From Enterobacteriaceae endosymbiont of Donacia bicoloricornis (GTDB lineage Bacteria; Pseudomonadota; Gammaproteobacteria; Enterobacterales; Enterobacteriaceae), in the NCBI RefSeq assembly GCF_012567955.1, contig NZ_CP046186.1, positions 183,593 to 206,233 of the forward strand: 22,641 bases of DNA. Reading direction: 5' to 3'. Numbering within the stretch: position 1 is the stretch's first letter; each line of letters begins with the position of its first letter. The translations under genes and the position numbers were made by a program. Below are positions 17,854 through 22,641 of this stretch, one piece after another. Below the pieces are notes generated by a model. The model saw only the letters and a program-made list of their open reading frames with translations. It had not been told where the DNA came from and searched no databases.

Positions 17854-18522
17854 ATGTTTAATAAATTAAAAATTCTTGCAGCAAAATCAGCAATAAAATA
17901 TATTAAAAATCATAATATTATTGGAATTGGATCAGGAACAACAATATCTAACTTTATTGATCTTTTATATACTGAAAAAAAAAATATTATAGGTATAGTA
18001 TCTGCTTCTAGAAGTTCTACAAAAAAATTACAAAAATATAATTTTAATATTTATCAAATCAATAAAGTAAAAAAAATTGGGATATATTTTGATAGTGCTG
18101 ATGAAATTAATCATAAAATGCAAATGATAAAAGGAGGAGGTGCTGCCTTAACTAATGAAAAAATTATATCTAGTTTTTCAGATTTATTTATTTGTATGAT
18201 AGATGAATCAAAATATGTAAAAAATTTAGGTATATTACATCCTGTTCCAATAGAAATAATACCTTTAGCAGAAAAATTTATTATTAAACAACTATCATAT
18301 TTAGGAGCAATAGTTAAAAAACGTATAAATACAATAACAGAACATGGAAATATAATATTAGATGTATATAATTTAAATTTATGTGAACCTCTAAAAATAG
18401 AAAAATATATAAATAATATCCCTGGAGTTGTAACAGTTGGTTTATTTACACAAAGATGTGCTGATATAATTATAATAGGTAAACATAATAATACAGTGTC
18501 AATAATAAATAAAAAAATTTAA
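17854..18522 (+). CDS. rpiA: Ribose-5-phosphate isomerase A
   Basis: This 222-aa enzyme (E. coli 219) interconverts ribose 5-phosphate and ribulose 5-phosphate, linking the pentose phosphate pathway to nucleotide and histidine precursors. The phosphate-binding loop GIGSGTT is near 24-30. Catalytic residues sit in FDSADEINHKMQMIKGGGAALTNEK: Asp80, Asp83, Lys93 and Glu102. The usual DGADE is DSADE here, a Gly to Ser change between the catalytic aspartates. The C-terminal NNIPGVVTVGLFTQRCAD matches E. coli closely. It leads a plus-strand cluster rpiA-dapF-uvrD-corA and diverges from degP. No ribosome site is obvious before the ATG. Confidence 0.96.
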   Translation: MFNKLKILAAKSAIKYIKNHNIIGIGSGTTISNFIDLLYTEKKNIIGIVSASRSSTKKLQKYNFNIYQINKVKKIGIYFDSADEINHKMQMIKGGGAALTNEKIISSFSDLFICMIDESKYVKNLGILHPVPIEIIPLAEKFIIKQLSYLGAIVKKRINTITEHGNIILDVYNLNLCEPLKIEKYINNIPGVVTVGLFTQRCADIIIIGKHNNTVSIINKKI

Positions 18523-18578
18523 ATTCAAATTAATCATTTATTTTTAACAATTTAATTTTTAAAATTTGAATACATTAT

Positions 18579-19409
18579 ATGAAAATAAAATTTACTAAAA
18601 TGCATGCATTAGGAAATGATTTTATTATTATAAATAATATAAAAAAATTCTTTTTTTTAGAAAAAAAAGTGATACAAAAACTATCTAATCGACATTTAGG
18701 AATAGGATTTGATCAATTATTATTATTAGAATTATCATTAAATAAAAATATTGATTTTCATTATAGAATTTTTAATTCTGATGGTAATGAAGTAGAACAA
18801 TGTGGTAATGGAGCACGTTGTCTTGCATTATATTTAAAACTAAAAAAATTAATTTTTAAAAAAAAAATATGTGTAAGTACAAAAAATCGTTTAATATATT
18901 TAAAATTTTTAAATGATAATTTTATTTCGGTAAATATGGGTATACCTTTATTTAATCCAAAAGAAATCCCATTTACAACTAACAGTATTAAAAATACATA
19001 TAAATTATTTTTTAAAAATAAATATATTTATTTTAATGTTGTTTCTTTAGGAAATCCACATTGTGTTGTTCAAGTAAAAAATGTATCAAAAACTCCAATA
19101 TCATTAATAGGATCATTTTTGGAAAATCATAAATTATTTCCTCAAAAAATTAATGTATGTTTTATGGAATATTTAAATATTAATAATATTAAAATAAGAG
19201 TGTTTGAAAGGGGAGTAGGAGAAACTATGTCCTGCGGATCAGGTGCATGCGCAGCTGTTGCAATAGGGGTTAAAAAAAATATTTTAGCTGAAAAAGTATA
19301 TGTACATCTTACTGGAGGAATTATTATTATATCTTGGCGAGGTAGTAATCATGATTTATACATGCAAGGAAGTGCAAATTATGTATTTGATGGTAAAATA
19401 TTACTATAA
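18579..19409 (+). CDS. dapF: Diaminopimelate epimerase
   Basis: This 276-aa enzyme (E. coli 274) turns LL- into meso-diaminopimelate, the cross-linking residue of peptidoglycan and the direct lysine precursor. It is PLP-independent and uses two cysteines: Cys75 in EVEQCGNGARCLA and Cys219 in GETMSCGSGACAA, both present. The N-terminus KFTKMHALGNDFIIINN and VSLGNPHCVVQV are standard. It lies 56 nt after rpiA, with no clear ribosome site, and 32 nt before uvrD. In E. coli dapF, xerC, yigB, uvrD and corA are neighbours, so this order is inherited. Keeping it implies lysine supply, a cell wall, or both. Confidence 0.97.
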   Translation: MKIKFTKMHALGNDFIIINNIKKFFFLEKKVIQKLSNRHLGIGFDQLLLLELSLNKNIDFHYRIFNSDGNEVEQCGNGARCLALYLKLKKLIFKKKICVSTKNRLIYLKFLNDNFISVNMGIPLFNPKEIPFTTNSIKNTYKLFFKNKYIYFNVVSLGNPHCVVQVKNVSKTPISLIGSFLENHKLFPQKINVCFMEYLNINNIKIRVFERGVGETMSCGSGACAAVAIGVKKNILAEKVYVHLTGGIIIISWRGSNHDLYMQGSANYVFDGKILL

Positions 19410-19441
19410 TAAATTTTATTTTTATTTTGGTATTTCAGTAA

Positions 19442-21604
19442 ATGAAAAGTCTTAATTTATTAAAAAATTTAAATAATAAACAAAAAGAAGTAGTATCTGA
19501 AATAAGAAAAAATTTATTAATATTAGCTGGAGCTGGTAGTGGGAAAACACTTGTATTAATTCGTAGAATAGCATGGTTAATTTATAAAGAAAATTGTGCT
19601 CCTAAATCTATTTTAGCTATGACTTTTACAAATAAAGCAGCATTAGAGCTTAAAAAAAGAATTAAATTTTTCATAAAAAATGATCAAAAAAATGATATTT
19701 GGATAGGAACATTTCATAGTTTTGCTTATTATATATTAAGAATTTATTATTTAGAGGCAGGATTAACTCAAAATTTTCAAATTATAGATATTTTTGATCA
19801 AAAAAATTTTATTAAAAGAATTTTAAAAAAATTATATTTACAAGATAAAAATTATTCTATAGATAATATTTTAAAATATATAAATAATTTTAAAAATAAT
19901 TTTTTTAATAAAAATAATAATTATTTTAATAAACAAAATTTTTTTTATGATCCAATTTTTTCTAAAATATATATTGAATATAAAAATTTATGTAAAATTA
20001 CAGAAGTAATTGATTTCAATGATTTAATATTATATTTATATAAATTATTTTTATATAATCCTCATATATTAAAAATATATCAACAAAGATTTAAAAATAT
20101 CTTAATTGATGAATTTCAAGATACGAATGATTTACAATATAAATTTATATCTTTATTATATAATAAATCTTATAATACTAAAATTTTTCTTGTTGGAGAT
20201 GATGATCAATCAATTTATGGATGGAGGGGTGCTCAAGTTGAAAATATGTATCGTTTTTTAAAAGATTTTGATAAAGTTAAGACAATTTTATTAGAACAAA
20301 ATTATCGTTCTACTTCAAATATTTTAAAAGCTGCAAATGAATTAATTTCTCATAATAATACTAGATTAAAAAAAAAATTATGGACTCATGAAAATGATGG
20401 AAGACTTATTTATATATATACTGCATTTAATGAATTTGATGAAGCTAAATACATTGCAAAACAAATATATAAAAATTTCATAAAAAAAAATATAGAATTA
20501 AATAATTGTGCAATTCTTTATAGAAATAATTTTCAATCTCGTATTTTAGAAGAAGTTATGTTAAAATTTGCTATTCCATATAAAATATATGGAGGAGTAC
20601 GTTTTTTTGAACGTCAAGAAATAAAATATATTCTATCATATCTAAGATTAATATCCAATTATAATGATGATAATTCTTTTGAGAGAATTATAAATATACC
20701 TAAAAGAAATATTGGAGAAAAAACATTAAATATAATAAAATACATTTCTAAAAAATATTTATTAACATTATGGGAATCTAGTATTTATTTATTAAAAAAT
20801 AAAAAATATTTAAATACTATGTCATTTAATTCATTAAAAAAATTTATTAATTTAATTAAATTTTTAAAAAAAAATATAAAAAATAAACCTTTATCAATTA
20901 TAATTAAAGAAACCATAAAAGATTCTGGATTATGGGAAATGTATAACAAAAGTTGTTTTACTGAAAAAAATTTTAATAAAATCAATAATTTAAAGGAATT
21001 AATTAATGCTGCTGATGATTTTACAAAAAATTCATTGAAAAATAAAAATAATTTTTTTTATAAAAATATTAAAAATAACTTATTAATAAATTTTCTTTCT
21101 CAATCATTACTATTAACTGAAGATATTAATCTAAATAAAATAAATCAAAAAATTAATAATTATATACAAATGATGACTATTCATGCGTCTAAAGGATTAG
21201 AATTTTCTGAAGTATTTATTATTGGTATGGAAGAAGGTATTTTCCCTAATAAAATTTCTTTTATTAATCAAAATATTAATGAAGAAAGACGTTTAGCATA
21301 TGTAGGGATTACTAGAGCAAAAAAAAAGTTAACATTAACTTATACAAAAAAACGTTATTTATATGGTAAAGAAATTAATTCAATACCATCAAGATTTATC
21401 CAAGAATTACCAGAAAATTGTATAAAAAAAATTAGTTATTTAAATAAAAAAAAATATTTTATAGGACAAATAATCTATCACAAAAATTTTGGTAAAGGAA
21501 TTATTCTAAAAATAGAAATTATTAAAAATAATATAAAATTACAAATTAAATTTAATAAAATAAAAAAATGGATAATGTCTAATTATATACATTTTTATAT
21601 ATAA
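19442..21604 (+). CDS. uvrD: DNA helicase II (UvrD)
   Basis: This is an SF1A 3'-5' helicase of 720 aa, the same length as E. coli UvrD; it displaces UvrC and the excised strand in nucleotide excision repair and unwinds in mismatch repair. Walker A is AGAGSGKT at 29-36, motif II DEFQDT at 223-228, motif III GDDDQSIYGWRGA at 252-264 and motif IV QNYRST at 286-291; late motifs are MTIHASKGLEF and EERRLAYVGITRAKKKL. It is UvrD rather than Rep: the N-terminus (LLKNLNNKQ) and the C-terminal Tudor-like part (FIGQIIYHKNFGKGIILKI) follow UvrD. Whether UvrABC and MutLS partners exist cannot be seen here. Confidence 0.96.
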   Translation: MKSLNLLKNLNNKQKEVVSEIRKNLLILAGAGSGKTLVLIRRIAWLIYKENCAPKSILAMTFTNKAALELKKRIKFFIKNDQKNDIWIGTFHSFAYYILRIYYLEAGLTQNFQIIDIFDQKNFIKRILKKLYLQDKNYSIDNILKYINNFKNNFFNKNNNYFNKQNFFYDPIFSKIYIEYKNLCKITEVIDFNDLILYLYKLFLYNPHILKIYQQRFKNILIDEFQDTNDLQYKFISLLYNKSYNTKIFLVGDDDQSIYGWRGAQVENMYRFLKDFDKVKTILLEQNYRSTSNILKAANELISHNNTRLKKKLWTHENDGRLIYIYTAFNEFDEAKYIAKQIYKNFIKKNIELNNCAILYRNNFQSRILEEVMLKFAIPYKIYGGVRFFERQEIKYILSYLRLISNYNDDNSFERIINIPKRNIGEKTLNIIKYISKKYLLTLWESSIYLLKNKKYLNTMSFNSLKKFINLIKFLKKNIKNKPLSIIIKETIKDSGLWEMYNKSCFTEKNFNKINNLKELINAADDFTKNSLKNKNNFFYKNIKNNLLINFLSQSLLLTEDINLNKINQKINNYIQMMTIHASKGLEFSEVFIIGMEEGIFPNKISFINQNINEERRLAYVGITRAKKKLTLTYTKKRYLYGKEINSIPSRFIQELPENCIKKISYLNKKKYFIGQIIYHKNFGKGIILKIEIIKNNIKLQIKFNKIKKWIMSNYIHFYI

Positions 21605-21684
21605 AAAAATATTTATAAAATAAAATTTAAAAATATAAATTTATTTATATTATTATTTAAATAATATCCTAATTAGGAGTTATT

Positions 21685-22641
21685 ATGTTAAATGCTTATA
21701 AAATATATAACAAACATTTAATTTATATAAAATTAAATAATGATTATAATAATCTTTTAGATGCAATTTGGATTGATTTAATAAAACCTGAAGAAAATGA
21801 AAGAAAAAAAATTTTTTCTTTATTAGGACAAAATCTAGCTACTAGACCTGAATTAGAGGATATAGAAGCTTCTGCAAGATTTTTTGAAAATAAAGAAGGA
21901 TTACATATTCATTCGTTTTTTTTTTATAAAAATAGAGATGAATATGCTGGAATAACTACAGTTGCATTTACAATTAAAAATAATAGATTATATACCTTAA
22001 GAGAAAAAGAATTATCTACTTTTCGTCTATATAGAAAACGTATGTATAATCATAATACCATGATATATGGTAATCCTTATGAATTATTATTAGATATATT
22101 TGACACTAAAATTGAACAATTAGCTGATAAAATAGAAAATATATATAGTGATTTAGAATCTTTAAGTTGTATTATTATGAAAGGACATCAAAACGATCAA
22201 TTTGATAATGCACTTTCTACTTTAGCTGAATTAGAAGATATTGGTTGGAAAGTAAGACTATGTTTAATGGATACACAAAGAGCAGTAAATTTTTTAATGA
22301 GAAAAACTAGATTACCCAAAATACAAATAGAACAAGCAAGAGAAATCTCAAGAGATATTGAATCACTTTTACCTCATAATGAATCATTATTCCAAAAAGT
22401 TAATTTTTTAGTACAAGCTGCAATGGGTTTTATTAATATAGAACAAAATAGAATTATTAAAATTTTTTCATTAGTATCTGTTATTTTTTTACCTCCTACA
22501 TTAGTAGCATCTAATTATGGAATGAATTTTTCTTCTTTACCAGAATTAAAATGGAAATATGGTTATTTCTATGCCATCATTATAATGATAATTTCAGCAT
22601 TAGCTCCTTATTTTTATTTTAAAAGGAAAAAGTGGTTATAG
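21685..22641 (+). CDS. corA: Magnesium/cobalt transporter CorA
   Basis: This 318-aa inner-membrane channel (E. coli 316) imports Mg2+ as a homopentamer. The large cytoplasmic N-terminal funnel is well kept ([46 protein letters not shown]). Two membrane helices sit at the C-terminus. The first, about 258-280, ends in the selectivity signature YGMNF with GMN at 279-281; the second is about 294-312 and is followed by basic KRKKWL. AGGAG at 21675-21679 is the strongest Shine-Dalgarno in the plus-strand cluster and fixes the ATG. Its TAG stop is the last base of the window. The conservation is higher than that of its neighbours. Confidence 0.98.
   Translation: MLNAYKIYNKHLIYIKLNNDYNNLLDAIWIDLIKPEENERKKIFSLLGQNLATRPELEDIEASARFFENKEGLHIHSFFFYKNRDEYAGITTVAFTIKNNRLYTLREKELSTFRLYRKRMYNHNTMIYGNPYELLLDIFDTKIEQLADKIENIYSDLESLSCIIMKGHQNDQFDNALSTLAELEDIGWKVRLCLMDTQRAVNFLMRKTRLPKIQIEQAREISRDIESLLPHNESLFQKVNFLVQAAMGFINIEQNRIIKIFSLVSVIFLPPTLVASNYGMNFSSLPELKWKYGYFYAIIIMIISALAPYFYFKRKKWL

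Noticed and set aside
18523..18571. A 9-bp inverted repeat (ATTCAAATT) between rpiA and dapF as a terminator
   Set aside because: The loop is 31 nt, the stem is nearly all A-T, and no U tract follows.
20785..20985. Minus-strand 66-codon open frame
   Set aside because: It lies inside uvrD, is low in complexity (Phe/Leu/Ile), and has no start signal.
21651..21666. A 16-nt perfect palindrome TATTATTTAAATAATA before corA
   Set aside because: It is made only of A and T; palindromes of this size are expected by chance in such DNA, and it lacks a T tract placed for termination.
1..22641. CRISPR arrays, insertion sequences, prophage genes, toxin-antitoxin or other defence systems
   Set aside because: No spaced direct repeats, transposase, integrase or toxin-like frames were seen; every gene is a recognised core metabolic or housekeeping gene.

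Overview
The window is a densely packed piece of a strongly reduced, very A+T-rich genome (roughly four-fifths A+T by eye). Every protein aligns, from memory, best with the Escherichia coli/Enterobacterales version, often to the exact length (UvrD 720 aa, IlvE 309 aa, RF2 365 aa). Gaps are short, no mobile elements are visible, lysine, asparagine and isoleucine codons dominate, and 14 of 16 visible stop codons are TAA. This fits a long-term nutritional endosymbiont of an insect within or near the Enterobacteriaceae. It is unlikely to be Buchnera: ilvE and an ilvGM-type acetolactate synthase are present, whereas Buchnera as I know it lacks ilvE and uses ilvIH. I cannot name the genus from sequence alone.

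Layout. 1-4668 (minus): the 5' part of ygfZ, then carB and carA (carbamoyl phosphate for arginine and pyrimidines). 4853-4885: a clean hairpin, the likely terminator of the next unit. 4896-11294 (minus): an ilvG-ilvM-ilvE-ilvD-ilvC run for valine and isoleucine; ilvA, ilvY and the ilvL leader of the E. coli locus are missing. A tRNA-Trp lies just upstream, as a remnant of the E. coli trpT/ilv neighbourhood. 11785-13342 (plus): fpr and tpiA. 13325-17672 (minus): degP, a tRNA with anticodon CAT of the isoleucine (lysidine) type, prfB and lysS; lysS and tpiA overlap tail to tail by 18 bp. 17854-22641 (plus): rpiA, dapF, uvrD, corA, whose last three keep the order of E. coli dapF...uvrD-corA.

How the genes work together. 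The window is mainly biosynthesis of essential amino acids (isoleucine, valine, the arginine precursor, and meso-diaminopimelate/lysine through DapF), with supporting central carbon steps (TpiA, RpiA) and NADPH-flavodoxin/ferredoxin chemistry (Fpr). It also holds translation parts (LysS, RF2, two tRNAs), envelope quality control (DegP), repair (UvrD) and magnesium uptake (CorA).

Main observation. prfB is not broken. It keeps the classical programmed +1 frameshift after codon 25, with the internal Shine-Dalgarno-like AGGGGG and slippery CTT intact, but the in-frame stop is TAA instead of the usual TGA. RF1 can also read UAA, so RF2-specific autoregulation should be altered. A 12-A tract just upstream offers a possible second way around the stop, by polymerase slippage.
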